Part shown: in pieces, positions 1 to 11,624 of the stretch
Layout of the letters: every line of letters starts with the position of its first letter
Position numbering within the stretch: position 1 is the stretch's first letter
Assembly (NCBI GenBank): GCA_016858145.1
Contig: JAEHOE010000001.1
Coordinates: forward strand, 2,976,001 to 3,040,000
Reading direction: 5' to 3'
Origin: Edaphochlamys debaryana
Taxonomy: Eukaryota > Chlorophyta > Chlorophyceae > Chlamydomonadales
DNA: 64,000 nucleotides
Notes under the pieces: generated by a model
Told to the model about the DNA's origin: nothing
What the model saw: only the letters and a program-made list of their open reading frames with translations
The model's database searches: none
Position numbers and translations under genes: made by a program

Positions 1-14
1 CCGCCTCCCCACAG

Positions 15-3000
15 GACTGCATTGAGCTCATGAACAACCTGCTCAGGGGCAACATGGCCAACCAGCGCCTGTTCAGGGAGATGGGCCACGCAGCCGCACT
101 GCCGCGCCTGCTGGCGGCGGCCGTGCCCGCACCGGGGGCCTCCGCCTCGGGCCCGGGGGGTGCGTCGGGAGCCAACGGCGGGGGCGCAGACGACCACTTC
201 TCGGCTTTGGCGGGGCCCATTCCATTTTTGTCCAATGGCGCGAGCTCGGGTTTTGACACAGCTGATGAACCGGGGGTGGAGTTTGGCAACGCGCTGGCGG
301 CGCTGGCGGCTGCGGGCGGGGAGGCGCTGCGCGGGGGCCCGGCGCTGCCCCGGCAGAAGGCCGCCAACATGCTGGGGCTGCTGGAGACCTTCAGGCTGCT
401 GGTGGGACGGTCAAGGGTTGGAACAAAGGGGATACATGGCCGCTGCTGCCACGGGCTAGGGCCTCTCGCTCTCGCTGCCGCTCACTGGCCCTTCCCTACC
501 TGACTGCGCCACCCAACCCGCCATCCCGCAGTGCGCCCCGCCCACGTCCGCCTCCGACCCCGACCGCGCCACGGAGACCGCCAGCCGCTCCGCTAACCAG
601 GCCAAGCTGCTGGCGGCGGGGGCCCTGGACGCCCTGGTGGGGGCGGCGCTGCGGGACGGGGGCGTGCCCTCGGCGCCCGTGCGGACCGCGGCGCTGCAGG
701 CCCTGGGAGACCTGGTGTCGGAGCTGGCGGCGGGGCAGGAGCGGTTGGCGGCGGCAGCGGTCCGGCCCGGGCCCCACCCGGGTCCCAGCGGGCCCAGCGG
801 GGATGCCTCGGGCCCCGCCGCGGACGTATCGGTGCTGCAGGCCGTCCTGCGGGTGGCGCTGTACGGCGCTGACGCGGCCGAGCGTACGGCGGCGGGTTAC
901 GTCATTGCTAGCTACTGCCACGGGAACGTGGAGGGGCAGGCCATGCTGGCTGCGAGTGTGGGGCCCGCGCACCACTCGGGCGGGGGTGCGCCGCCGGGGC
1001 TGGGCTCCTCGTCCCGGCCCGCCCCCGCCTCCTTTGGACAGGAGCTGGTGGAGGCACTGCTGGCTGGCGGGGCGGCACTCAGTGGGGGCAGCGGCGCGGG
1101 GGGGCCCGCTGGCCTGGCGGGGGGTCCCAGCGGCGGCGCGAGCCGGTTCGCGGGCGCAGGTGGCGGTGGCAGCTGCGGCAGCGGCGGCGGCGGTCAGGGC
1201 CTGCTGGTCACGTGTCGCGCCGCTGGCGTGCTGCAGCACCTGCTGACGGGGAACCCGGCGGCGCGGCAGCGGCTGCTGTTGGCACCCATTGAGGCGCCGC
1301 CGGGGCCCGGGGTGCCGCCGGACTTCCTCATGCCACGGTGCGGCCGTTGGGGTATGGAGGAAGGAGGGATGGGGAGGGGCCGCTGCGGGAAGGGGAGGGG
1401 CTTCGAGGGATCGACCGAGGCCGTCTGGGGACAGGGTCTTTGTGGTGGGGCCACGTGCAGAGGGTCGGGCCGCTGATACCGGAGGCCGGGTGGGGCCTGT
1501 CAGGCATTGGACCGGGCGGTGCTGACTCGCCCCTTCCTTCCTCGCTGCCCGCCTCCTCCTGGCAGGGTGGTGCGGCACCTCACGGTCGCGCTGCGGCCCC
1601 CCTGCGGCGACCTGTCCCGCCTGGTGGTGTGCACGCTGCTGCGCCTGCTGCTGGTGTGGCTGCAGGACTGCCCGCCCGCGGTGGCGGCCCTGCTGGACGG
1701 CGCAGCGCACGTGCCCCTGCTGGTGGACATCGCCACAGGGCGGCAGGGGCCCGCAGCCGCCAGCCCGGCCCCGGGCTCCGCGGAGCAGGGGTCCCGCTCC
1801 GGGCCAACGGCGTCATCAGGGCCGCCGTCGGGACACCTACCGCCGCTGCCGCCGTACGGCAGCGCGCCTGGCGGCGCCGCCGCGCAAGCGGCGGCAGCAC
1901 AGGCGGCTCCGCCGCCCGCCGCCGCCTCCGGCGGCGACCCCGTCGTGTGCGGCCTCGGCGCGTGTGTGCTTGCGGCGTGCATGTTGTACGGCAAGCCGCC
2001 GGATCAGCACAACGCGGCGGCGCCGTCGGCCCCGCCGCCGGCGGCGCCCTCGGACCTGGTCCTAGACGTGGTCATGTCCCGCATCGGCCTGGCCCACTTC
2101 TTCTTCCGACTGGAGGACCTCCGCCGCACCCCCGCCTTCGCCGCCGCCATGGCCGACCGGGGGCCGGCGGCCAAGCCCATGACCCGCGCCGCGGCGGCCG
2201 CAGCCGTGGCGGCGGCGGAGCAGGCGGCGGCGGCCGCAGCCGCCGACGGCGCGGACTCGGCGGTTGACGGTTTTCAGTTGGGGCATGACGTGGCGGCGCT
2301 GGTGTCGGGCCTGGAGGAGGCGGTGCGGGCTCGCACCATGGAGGCCTTTGCGCGGCCGGCGGGGCACCGGCCTGGCGGCCAGGTGCGGCGGGGCCTGGGG
2401 CAGGAGGAGCGGGCCGCTGCATGCACACTAACTAGCCCACAGTCCTTCCCTAGCCGTACGGCCCCACAGCCTGGCGAGGCTGAGGTGCCGACCCCTGCCC
2501 GTTCCTGCCCACCACAATCCCCGCACCCCCCCACGCCACGCTCCCTGCTCCCAGGACGGCGTGCCCGCCTCCCCCGCGGAGGTGCCGGGGGCGGACGACC
2601 GCGCCAAGGTGGCCTGGGCGCTGGCGGCGCTGGGGCGGGCGGCGCGGGAGCTGGACGAGCTGCGGGGGCGCAACCGGGCGCTGGCGGAGGACCTGTTCAG
2701 GTGGGGGCGGGGCTGGGAATTGGTGGGGAATTGGTGTTGAGGGCGGAAAGAGGTACTGGTGAGAGTGGGAGCGGCGTGGGGCGGAAGGGGGAAGCCGCCG
2801 AGGGAGCGGGCTGGCTGTGGCGGGTGGTGCGTGGCAGGGGTGCAACAAGCATGCGGCGCCCTGGGAAGGCTGAGTTGGACGTGCTCGGGGCTGTAAGTCT
2901 ACAGGCGTCAAGGCGTGACTGTCACCACCGCCAAGGAACGACCTTCCCCTCTTCGGTTTCATTCTCACAGGATATCACAGCAGGGCCATGGAGTTGCACC

Positions 3001-4098
3001 CCCATCTGCGGCCGGCAGCGGCCCGGGCATGCAGGGCCCGGCGGCTGGCGCCTCGGCGCACGGAGCCCCCGCTGCGGGCTCCTGCGGGGGTCTGGGCCTG
3101 GGCGCCTCGGCGGCTGACGTGGAGGCGCGTGTGGGGCTGGAGCTGAAGGCCAGCAGGGCGGAGCAGGAGGCTGCGGGGCTGCGGAAGCAGGTAAGGCGGC
3201 AAAGGCCCTTCTTCACCCTCTCGCGCTGCTTGGGCCGCCCCTGCTTTTCGTCGTTGCCCTCCTCCCTACCCAGTCCCCCTGGCACCACCCACCACTCGGC
3301 CCTTGCACCCATTCCCCAGCCTCAGCACCCGCCCACTGCTACCCCCCTACCCATCGCCCTAACCCCCTACCCCCGTCGACCCCCGCCCCCAGCTGGAGAT
3401 GCTGTCCGCGCGGCTCTCCCAGGCCGAGGTGGACGCCCACGCGGCCCGTGAGGCCGCCGCCTCTGCGCACCTGGCCGCGTCCAAGGCCGAGGCCGACCTG
3501 GCCGACCTCTCCTCCGCCTACAACAACCTGGAGACGCACGCCTTCGCGACGGAGGCGCAGCTGCGCAACGCCACTGCAGCGCTGGGCGCCGCGCAGCAGG
3601 CGGCGGCGGCGGCGGAGAAGCGGGCGCAGGCGGCCGAGGCGTACGCGCAGCAGGCGGCGGCGGCGGCGGCGGCGGCAGGTGCGGCCGGGGTCGGGCTCGG
3701 GGAGGAGTCGCCGCCCGCCCTGCTTGGCGTGTGCCCTGCGTCGTGCGTGTACCCTTCGAGGCTGGGCCGATGCTCGCAGTCAGTGCCATGTCCCGGAACT
3801 CTCCTTTCGCTCCCACTGACCTGCTCTCCCGCCCGCACCCATATCCCCAGGCGGCCCAGGCGCGGGCGGCGTGTCTGAGGCCGAGGCGGCGCGGCGCGTG
3901 GAGGAGGCGGTGGCTGCGGCCAAGGCGGAGGCGGCTGCGGAGGCGGACGAGGGCATGACTGACCTGCTGGTGTGCCTGGGGCAGGAGGAGAAGAAGGTGC
4001 AGGTGCTGGGGGAGGCGCTGGCGGCGCAGGGGGTGGATGTGGAGGCCCTGCTCGCTACCATCGCCCCGGACGACGAGGAGGAGGAGGATGGGCAGTAG
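15..4098 (+). CDS. USO1: General vesicular transport factor p115/Uso1 homologue (5' end outside window)
   Basis: This is a tethering factor of ER-Golgi vesicles: an armadillo-type globular head followed by a coiled-coil tail and an acidic C-terminus. The window opens in an intron. Exons read 15-401, 532-1337, 1566-2382, 2555-2700, 2971-3190, 3393-3678 and 3851-4098; all phases agree, giving 969 residues of a longer protein. The first exon, DCIELMNNLLRGN followed by ANQRLF, matches the p115 armadillo motif with the pattern DCL.LLQNLL..N..NQ.FF. Exons 4-6 are heptad-rich coiled coil (for example LSARLSQAEVDAHAAREAA). The end, DEGMTDLLVCLGQEEKKVQ through APDDEEEEDGQ, has the DLL..LG..E and acidic-tail pattern of the family. 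Ala- and Gly-rich insertions lengthen the head. The exon starting at 2555 has no Met of its own and is supported only by phase and coiled-coil character. The family call is strong; individual boundaries in the low-complexity exon 3 are less so. Confidence 0.85.
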
Positions 4099-4400
4099 GC
4101 GCCGACGGGGACGGGGTTTGAGGTGCGGTGCGACTGGGGCCAGCAGGGCGGGTGATGCAATGTGCAGATAGCACAATCAAGAACTTGAAGGGGAAGATGG
4201 GTGCAGGACGTTGTGCACACTGATCGGGCAGTCGGTGCGAGAGCTGCAAGTGGGTTGGGGCGGGCTCCAAGGTGGTGTGGGCTGGGCCACTCGGACTGGC
4301 GGTCAGGAGAGTTTGGTAGACGCTAGAACGCTCTGGAGGCTTGACATGGTCGTGTGCAGACTAGAAGCGAATGGGTTGGCAGAGCCTGCTGCGGAGGGGC

Positions 4401-4405
4401 TGTAA
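4401..4405 (+). terminator. TGTAA poly(A) signal of the p115 gene
   Basis: TGTAA lies about 300 bases after the p115 stop codon. TGTAA is the usual polyadenylation signal of volvocine algae and no closer copy was seen on this strand. Confidence 0.5.
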
Positions 4406-5266
4406 CGGCGGCAGCTTAGTAGCAGACCAGTCTAAGACGCACGGCGTTTACGGCCAGGGTGTGCCGTCGAATGGGGTATGGGCCAAGGGGAGTGGTAAGC
4501 ACTCCTGTAGAATTAATGCGGAGGCCCTGAGGGTGCTGCTGCTGGGGCCCAGCCCCTGACGAAAGGCTTCCAGTACGGCCATCAGGCTCCTCGATTCGCT
4601 TTATCCTACTCGGGCACAGTTCCAGTCAGCTCCGCAGCCGGCAGGACGCTTGACAAGACCGTCGTAGACAGCAGTCCTCCTTAGCGACGAGAGCGGCGGC
4701 GGAGCCGGGGGGGGGCAATGAGGCTCGAGGGCGCGAAGCGTCGTGGCCGCCGCAGGGACGCAGGCGGCCGCACGAGGGCAGGGCGCCGGCCTCACAGGCT
4801 CACACCCTTGGCCCCTGGCCCCTGTGCTCTCTCACCCTTCAGTCCCCCCCGCACAATGCCAGCCTCCGCCTCGCGTGCATCTCTCATGTCCCTTCAGGGG
4901 CTCCCTGAACCACCGCGGGCGGGTCACCCCTGCCGCGGGATGCCGCTCCAGATCCGTGCCTCTCCCGCATCGACACAGGCATGTTCAGGTACACCATCCC
5001 ATCACATACAACACCTACACGCCTGCTGTTACTCGCTGTAAAACCCTGTCAGGACAGCTCTGTGCCACGCGGGCATTCTTGCGCACCACACGCGATTCAA
5101 CGGTGCCTCTGGAGTCCCCCCAAATTGCTTCGTTTCATCTTGTGCATTCGCAAAGCTGGATGCCCTAGGGCCCGCGGCTCAGATTGGCTACGGTCCGCAC
5201 CTTGGAGCGCAATTACACTCGGACGGCGCAGAATGGAGGACAGGAGCTGAAAGCGAGGGAAAGGCC
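4406..5266. other. Intergenic region between p115 and VMP1
   Basis: I see no supported gene here. Short open frames carry no recognisable domain. The last few hundred bases should hold the VMP1 promoter and 5' UTR; no clear TATA box was seen. Confidence 0.4.
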
Positions 5267-8186
5267 ATGAAGACTGAAATGTCTGAAGTTGCCCAGGAGG
5301 AGCCTGCGGTGGTCGAGGTGCGTTCATTGGCAGATGCACTGGAGGCCTCGCTCGAAGCTCGGTGCTGCTAGCGCCGCTCGCTCTTTCTTATCAGCATGTG
5401 CGCTGATCATGCGCTTAGTGCGACCTCGAGGGAGCAGAGCGCACCATGACGCAAGTGCGCAACGACACGCGAGGCGCTGTCCCCAGGCTCGGGCCCGCTT
5501 CACGCTAGCAGGACACCGCCGACCCCCTCCCTGCTCCTGCCCACCTTTCGCCCTACAGCTCCGACAGCGACAGGCCCGGGGGATACGCAACCTCACGCTC
5601 TTCAAGCAGCCGCTGCGGACCATCTACTACTTCCTGCAGTACGCCATTGTGGGCCTGTACAATGGCGCCAAGTGGCTCGCCAGCCACCCCGTCACCCTGA
5701 TGCTGGTGCTCCCGGCGCTGCTGCTCTACGCGGGAGCCAAGTACGCCGGGCTCCACCAGGAGCTGATCTGGGAGATCGAGGTGGGCCCGGGGGGCAAGTC
5801 ACGTGGTGCTAGGGTTTGTGCGGGTTTGCCAAAGGGCGCTTAGCGTTGCGGGGCTAGGGAGGGTTCGCACCGAAGCATCTCTCTTCTGCCTCCTCACCTT
5901 TTTCCTTGCCCGGTGGGTGCAGCTGACCGCACAGTACGTGGTGTGGTGGATGGGCCTGGGCATACTGTCCTCCATCGGCCTGGGCACGGGCATGCACACG
6001 GGGCTGCTCTTCCTCTTCCCGCACATCCTTAAGGTGAGCAGTGACTGCGTGGGACCATGGCATGATGGCTGGAGTCCTCACACATGCCCCTCAGGAGAGC
6101 GCCTGAGGCTGTGGCGCAGCCCCAAAGCCTCAGCCCTAGTCTGTGGGTCTCTCCCGGCGCTTGGCGCTGCCAGGTGGTTGCAGGATGACTGCAGGGCTCC
6201 TGCTGTGTGCCCTGTCCCGCCTCGGGGCCCTAAGCTCCGCTCCGCGTTCCTCGCAACCCCCCTGTTCCCAGGTGTGCCTGGCCGCTGAGACGTGCGGCCA
6301 TGTGCGGTTTGACACGCGGCACGATGTGTGGTACAGCGGGCATAGCTTCAGCTGCGGGGACTGGCCGGAGGAGGACGTTTCTTTCGGGACGCTGTTCAAG
6401 AAGGTGCGTGTCTGGGCGGGCATGCTTACGCGGGGTGAGGGCGACCGGACAAGCCTTCGTGCGATTGGAGGGCTGGAGGGCACACGCCTGGCGCTTCGGC
6501 TTCGGCTCGAGTCCTTGGCTGTCCGCGAGTCACTGCGCCGTTCAGTTCAACTCTCTGACCTTACCTGCGGCTGGCCCCTCCCAGGTCATCGTGACGGCGG
6601 TGATCTGGGGCATCGGTACGGCCATCGGGGAGATCCCGCCGTACTGGCTGTCGTACAGCGCGGCGGTGGCGGGGCAGAAGGCGGTGGCGGTGGTGGAGCT
6701 GGAGGAGGTGGGCCGGGGCCGGTGGGGCCGGGGCCTGAGAGGACCGACCGGGGGGCGTGCCCCCCGGCCTGCAAGCCCGGCATGCATGTCATCGCGTCTC
6801 AACGCCTCGCGCGCAGCACCTCTTCTCCTCTTCCTCCCTCTCCCAAGGTGGCCCTCTTCCCAACCCGCCTCCTCCACCCCCTGCCCAACCTCCCCTCCTC
6901 AACCCCCCTGTCTTCACCGCTCCCCCCCTCCCCCCCTCTCCCCCCAGGCCATGCGCGTCAACCAGCGCGCCTCCCTCTTCCAGCGCGCCGTGGCCCGCAT
7001 GGAGCAGTGGATGGTGGGCTTCATCCGCCGCCACGGCTTCTGGGGCATCCTGGCGCTCGCCTCATGGCCCAACGCCGCCTTCGACCTGTGCGGCCTCTGC
7101 TGCGGCAACTTCCGGCTGCCCTTCTGGACCTTCTTCGGGGCCACGGCGCTGGGAAAGGGCTTCTTCAAGGTCACGGGCCAGGCGAGCGGCGGATAAGGGG
7201 GGCCTGGAGCAGTGGGGCAGGGGAGGGATGGGCCAGATGGCGGGTTGGGTTTGAGCGGTAGGGCTCTGTATGGCTCCTTTACCCGCGGGCTGCCCTGCCC
7301 CTGCTCCCCGCCCGCCGGACTCTGACCCTCCCCTGCTCGTCTCTCGCCCGGCCGCCTCCCCCTCAGGTGGTGTTCTTCCTGTCCCTGTTCCGGCGGGACA
7401 CCCGCGAGGCCATCCTGGCCTGGCTGGAGGGCGTGCTGCCCTCGCGCCTGCTGCCGGCGCACGAGCTGCACCTCTTCATCAACCGCTCCATCGCCAAGTA
7501 CCAGGCCAAGGTGGGGCGGGCGAGGGAGGGGAAGGCAGAAAGGGAGGGAGGGGCTGGGGAAGGGTGAGGGGTGGAGGCCCGGAGGAGGGCCTGGGCCTGG
7601 GCTGAGGTGTCCTCGGCCTCCCATGCTGTCGTAGCCAGCTTGGTCCTGCACTCATGCTGCCTCCTGCTTCGGCCCCCCCCCCAGGTCCTGGCCAAGGGCG
7701 CCGCCGCCCTGGCGGAGCAGCGCTGGTGGTGGTCGCGGGCGCTGGACGTGGTGCGCAGCCAGGAGGCGCTGCGGGCGGCGGCGGTGGCGCTGGTGCCGGA
7801 CACCATCGCCGAGGTGTGGGGCGGCATCCTGGCGGCGCTCATGGCGGGCTTCGCGGTGTCGTGCGTCAACGCCTTCGCGCAGGTGCGGGGCGGCCGCGGA
7901 AGTGGGAGATGGGGGGAGGGCTTCCCGCGGATTGGGAGCGGGTGGAGGAGCGGGGGCTGCTTGAGCGTGGATGGATGGGCGCAAGGGGCGGGAGTTGCCG
8001 TAGTGATGGAGCCGTGCTTGCATGCACAGTGTCGGCCCTGTCCTGCGCGCTTGCAGGCGGACGCGCTCACCCCTCCTCCTCCCGCCGCCCCTCTGCCCCA
8101 CTCCCCAGGCCCAGCGCGCCAAGCTGGACGAGCAGGAGCTGGAGGCGCTCAAGCAGCGCCTGGCGGGGCGGGGCAAGCGGGACTGA
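5267..8186 (+). CDS. VMP1: Vacuole membrane protein 1 (VMP1/EPG-3) homologue
   Basis: This is a multi-pass ER membrane protein of the DedA/VTT superfamily; in animals VMP1 is a phospholipid scramblase acting at ER contact sites in autophagosome formation. Nine exons: 5267-5317, 5559-5780, 5923-6033, 6272-6403, 6585-6707, 6948-7181, 7367-7510, 7685-7882, 8109-8186. All junctions are phase 0, giving 430 residues. Diagnostic blocks are [18 protein letters not shown] in exon 3, [16 protein letters not shown] in exon 5, and [17 protein letters not shown] in exon 6, the equivalents of the VMP1 motifs [30 protein letters not shown] and [14 protein letters not shown]. The intron after exon 6 starts with GC (CAG|GCGAGC): keeping VTGQ in the protein preserves the family spacing, whereas the upstream GTCACG donor would delete four residues. 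The C-terminal exon is a basic, helical tail. The start Met is the only in-frame candidate near exon 1 and is less certain. Confidence 0.92.
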
Positions 8187-8698
8187 GGGGAGGTGGAGGG
8201 GTGCGGGAGGGTGGGAAGAGGGAGGGGCTGTTAAGGCCCTGCATGGAGAAGGAGGCTCGGCTCATCCCGACAGGAGTACGGCCGGGCGGGACAATGCAGG
8301 GCCCCCTGGAGATTGGATGTATGCTACATGAGAGAGGACTCTGAAGAGGGCAGGTGACGAGAGGAGACGAGAAGGGGGTGGCGGGCCCAGAACGGGGACC
8401 GTGGGCGGGCTGCAGCGCAGGCGCAGCAGTGTTCAGGACCTTGTGGGATGGTCCGGGCAGGACCGAGACGGGGACAGCGCAGGTCGAGGTGGTCTGGCCG
8501 GATTAAAGTATTGCGTTGAGGGCACGGGAGAGAGCACTGATGGACGGGGAAAGCGGCCGACAGGCGCCAGGCGGTGTTGAGCTGACTGACTCGCATGCTG
8601 GCGGAGCTCTGTTGGCCCCTGGCAGTCGAGTTATCGGGCGCAGAGCGGGGCACGTGCGTCTGCGGGGGCAAGGCGCGCCGGTGTGACCAACGAACTCC

Positions 8699-8703
8699 TT
8701 ACA
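8699..8703 (-). terminator. TGTAA poly(A) signal of the BTB-BACK gene
   Basis: TTACA on the + strand is TGTAA on the minus strand. It is about 600 bases after the BTB-BACK stop; no nearer minus-strand copy was found. Confidence 0.35.
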
Positions 8704-8776
8704 ACGCTGGCCGGAGGGGTGGGACAATGGACGCACGGACTGAGGTAGGCGCGTGGGCGCGGACGGCACACACTGC

Positions 8777-8781
8777 TGTAA
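8777..8781 (+). terminator. TGTAA poly(A) signal of VMP1
   Basis: TGTAA lies about 590 bases after the VMP1 stop. It falls beyond the likely signal of the convergent BTB gene, so the two 3' UTRs may overlap. Confidence 0.45.
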
Positions 8782-9300
8782 ACGAGAAGGTCACCGCTAG
8801 AGTCATACACTGACCCGCCTGCACCCCGACCACCTGCCCCATCACCTCAGCACCACAGCCTGCCAAATCCCGCATTCCCGCTTCATCCTCCAGCACGCGT
8901 GCCCAAGACTGATCTGTTCATTGCACCCATGACCTAGCCACGACTGGAGAGCCCGCAACTCTGCACTCCACCGTCTAACACCGAGGATTGGTGATGCCTT
9001 GATGCACCAGACCCACAAGTTCCCAGCGCGCACACCAGTCTACCGGCACGCACAAGCCTCCTGCCCCTGGCGCGGACCGCATTGATTGTAATTGCGGTCT
9101 TGCTGTCGCTGACCCGCCTGCACCCCTGCGAGGTCAAGCCACCTGCCCCTGGAGCCATTCCCCCCACAATCGAACATCGCCGTTGATCACAATGCGTCAA
9201 TTCACACACTTCATGGTCCAACCTCTACAGCCCATCCTGGCCAACTGTTGGGCTGCCTAGGCCCTCGGCCTCCCCACCTCCGCACCTGCCCCTGTCCTCT

Positions 9301-11013
9301 CTATGCGAGCCACTCTACGCTTCCGCTGAGCTTCCCGGCGTGCAGGTACGGCGCCCACAGTGCCGGCGCGGATGGGAGCGGGGCGTCCTCCTCGTCCTGC
9401 GCTCCAGCCCCAGCGGCCGAGGGGTCCAGCCGCACCGCCATGATGGACCCAAGGCCGTGGTTCCCGTCGGTCTGCACCAGGTCCCCCGGTGCCCCGAAGT
9501 CCCGCTGGTGGGCGGCGGACCGGTCACCATCCGGGCCCCACCGCCACACAGTGAGGCGGCAGGGCCCTGGGCAAGCGTGGGCGTACACCTCGTCCGGGTT
9601 ATTTAGCTTGAGCGCGGAGGGCAGCGAGCAGGTGAGCTGGACCCCGAAGGTGTAGGCGAAGTAGCTCACGCGGACGGCGAGGCCCCACTTCAGGCCCCGG
9701 GCGACCAGGCCTGCGGACCCGCCCAACTCTGTGTCGATGAAGAGACCGTTCGGCTTGGCCTCTGCCTGAGCGAGGGCCTCCTCCAGGTGCTCCTGCTTGA
9801 TCGCCCACTCGTGTGTCCGACACACATCGCTGCGGGGCTTTGGGCGCGCTGGGGTGACGTACCTGCAGGTGCAAGGCAAGGGGAGGCGAGGTGAGTAGCC
9901 ACGATCTGGGTGCACACGGTCTTCGGAACATTTGGTGGATGGCCCTCACCAGTTGGCGATGCGCGCCGGGCGCCCTCCGTTGGACATTGCCATGAAGTAG
10001 CGATCCCGCTCCTCCTGCCGCATCACAGCGCACTGCTGGATGCAGCGGATGTCGAGGGGCTCCACCGGGAACCAGGGCAGCAGGGGCAGGATGCCGTGCA
10101 GGTAGGGGCTGCTGAGGTGGCACAGCCGCACGAGGTGGCACAGCTGCTGCCGGTCGTCCTCAGTCGTTCCGGGCTTTGCGTCAAGCCACTCCGCCAGCAG
10201 CAGCAGGACGCTCGCCTCGTTGTCCGTGGCGAACTCATGGCTGCTCAGCAGCAGCTTCAAGGAGGCGGAGGGCAGGGCCAGCATGTACGTCCTGGCTACG
10301 GGGTCGTTGAGTACGAATGGCGCGTCCGGGAAGGCCCACACCAGCAGCTTGCTCAGCGTCACGCTGGCGCCGTCCGGCAGCTGCACGGCGGTGTCCGCCC
10401 CCGTGTAGCCGGCCAGCTGAGCGCGGCACTCGTCCATGACCTCGTCGAGCAGGCTGAGGCCTGCGGGATCGTCATCCCACTGGGGGAGGAGCTGGCGGCA
10501 TGCGTAGAGATGCCCGACCGCCTCCAGGGGCGCTGCGCCCGCAGCCTTGGCGAAGGCAAGCACGGCTGCGTCGCAGGCCTCCACGCAGCCCTCCACCCCC
10601 AGGAAAGCTGCCAGCCGCCGCACATGTAGCAGCTCCACGGGGTTTCCGAGCCCCAGCTTATTGGTGTAGATGAAGCGGATGGCGGCCTCGGCGTGGGGGC
10701 GGTCGCCGGCGCACCCCAGGGGCACGCGCAGCTCGGGCTTCCCCGAGCTCCCTGACGAGCCCGAAGCCTGCGAGCTCCACCGGTCAGCCTGAGCCGCGAA
10801 GTATGAGGAGCCTGGGCACAGCAGGAGCGTGTGGCCGGGGAGGGGTGCGGCCAAGGCGTCTGCTGCTTCTATCTCCTGCTCATCGGACTCCGGTTTCTGC
10901 CGCTTGCTGGGGCGGTCTGCTTGATCTTCGCTAAGCGTGAACACCACGGTGCAGTCAGAGCGCTCCTCTCTTCCAAACAACGAGGCTTGGTAATTGCGCA
11001 CTGCTTTCGACAT
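9301..11013 (-). CDS. BTB-BACK domain protein
   Basis: This is probably a substrate adaptor for a cullin-3-type ubiquitin ligase, inferred from the domain pair. Two exons: 11013-9950 and 9862-9301, 541 residues, spliced in phase 2 across a Trp codon (IAN-W-YVTPA). The start is the ATG at 11013 (MSKAVRNYQAS); an upstream in-frame TTG is not a credible start. Residues about 10-130 form the BTB fold: DCTVVFTLSED, a charged insertion containing a KRQK basic patch, then PGHTLLLCPGSSYFAAQ and AAIRFIYTNKL. Residues about 140-330 are helical and BACK-like, including LLLLAEWLDAKPGTTEDDRQ and LVRLCHLSSPYLHGILPLL. The second exon (about 190 residues, LKWGLAVRVSYFAYTFGVQL) is a C-terminal beta-rich region I do not recognise. 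No kelch repeats are present, unlike classical BTB-BACK-kelch proteins. Confidence 0.82.
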
Positions 11014-11624
11014 TTTGCGTTGCGGTGCCGCGCCGCGCTTCCGGCCCAAGGCAGAGGCTATAGATCCGGCTTCCTTATAGTGCGTCCTGGACTCAGTGCA
11101 GACGAAGGCGCACTTGTGAGCGGGCTAAGCTCGAACGACTTGGCGCCACGCCACGCATGTCGTGGATCGAGCCTGCTGCCAACGGATCGAGCCTGCTGCC
11201 AAGTGCCAACGGGTAGCATGGTGCAATGCCCCCTCAGACGCCTCAGTGCCCCTCATTGACGACCATGCAATGCAAAGTCACTGCGGGCATGCACAGTAAC
11301 CCCTTCGCAAAGGCGAGCCTCGGCCTGCATTGCACAGCTGTGCACCCCGCACGTAAGCCCCGCGCCCCCACACCAGCGATTCCCTTCCCTGCCTCCCCGG
11401 CGCGGCTCCTTGCCATGTTGCTCAACCATCAACCCACCGCCCACGCCCCAGCACAGCTCCTTTCCACGTTGCTAGTCCACAAAGCCCGCACCGGCAGCTC
11501 TCCCCGGATCCTCCGCTCTCCGGCACGAGGGGGCAATGGGCCCATTGGAGCGAGCCCCAACACCAGCAGTACCCCCGGTTCCCCCCGCTCTCCACGCAGG
11601 GTGGCGGGGCGCCCACGAGCCCTC
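11014..11624. other. Region between the BTB-BACK and TXNDC12-like genes
   Basis: It holds the promoter/5' UTR of the BTB-BACK gene and the 3' UTR of the upstream thioredoxin-like gene. A 19-base phrase, aacggatcgagcctgctgc with slight variation, is repeated in tandem near 11165-11205. I see no other gene. Confidence 0.4.

Noticed and set aside
496..1710. 404-residue minus-strand open frame opposite the p115 gene
   Set aside because: It is Arg/His/Pro-rich, typical of the antisense of GC-rich coding DNA, and the + strand carries conserved p115 exons.
7170..7181. GT donor (GTCACG) for VMP1 intron 6
   Set aside because: It would delete four residues from a block of fixed length in VMP1; the GC donor at 7182 keeps spacing and has better consensus.
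11014..11049. Longer N-terminus for the BTB-BACK protein starting at a TTG
   Set aside because: Nuclear genes start at ATG; the ATG at 11013 is the first.
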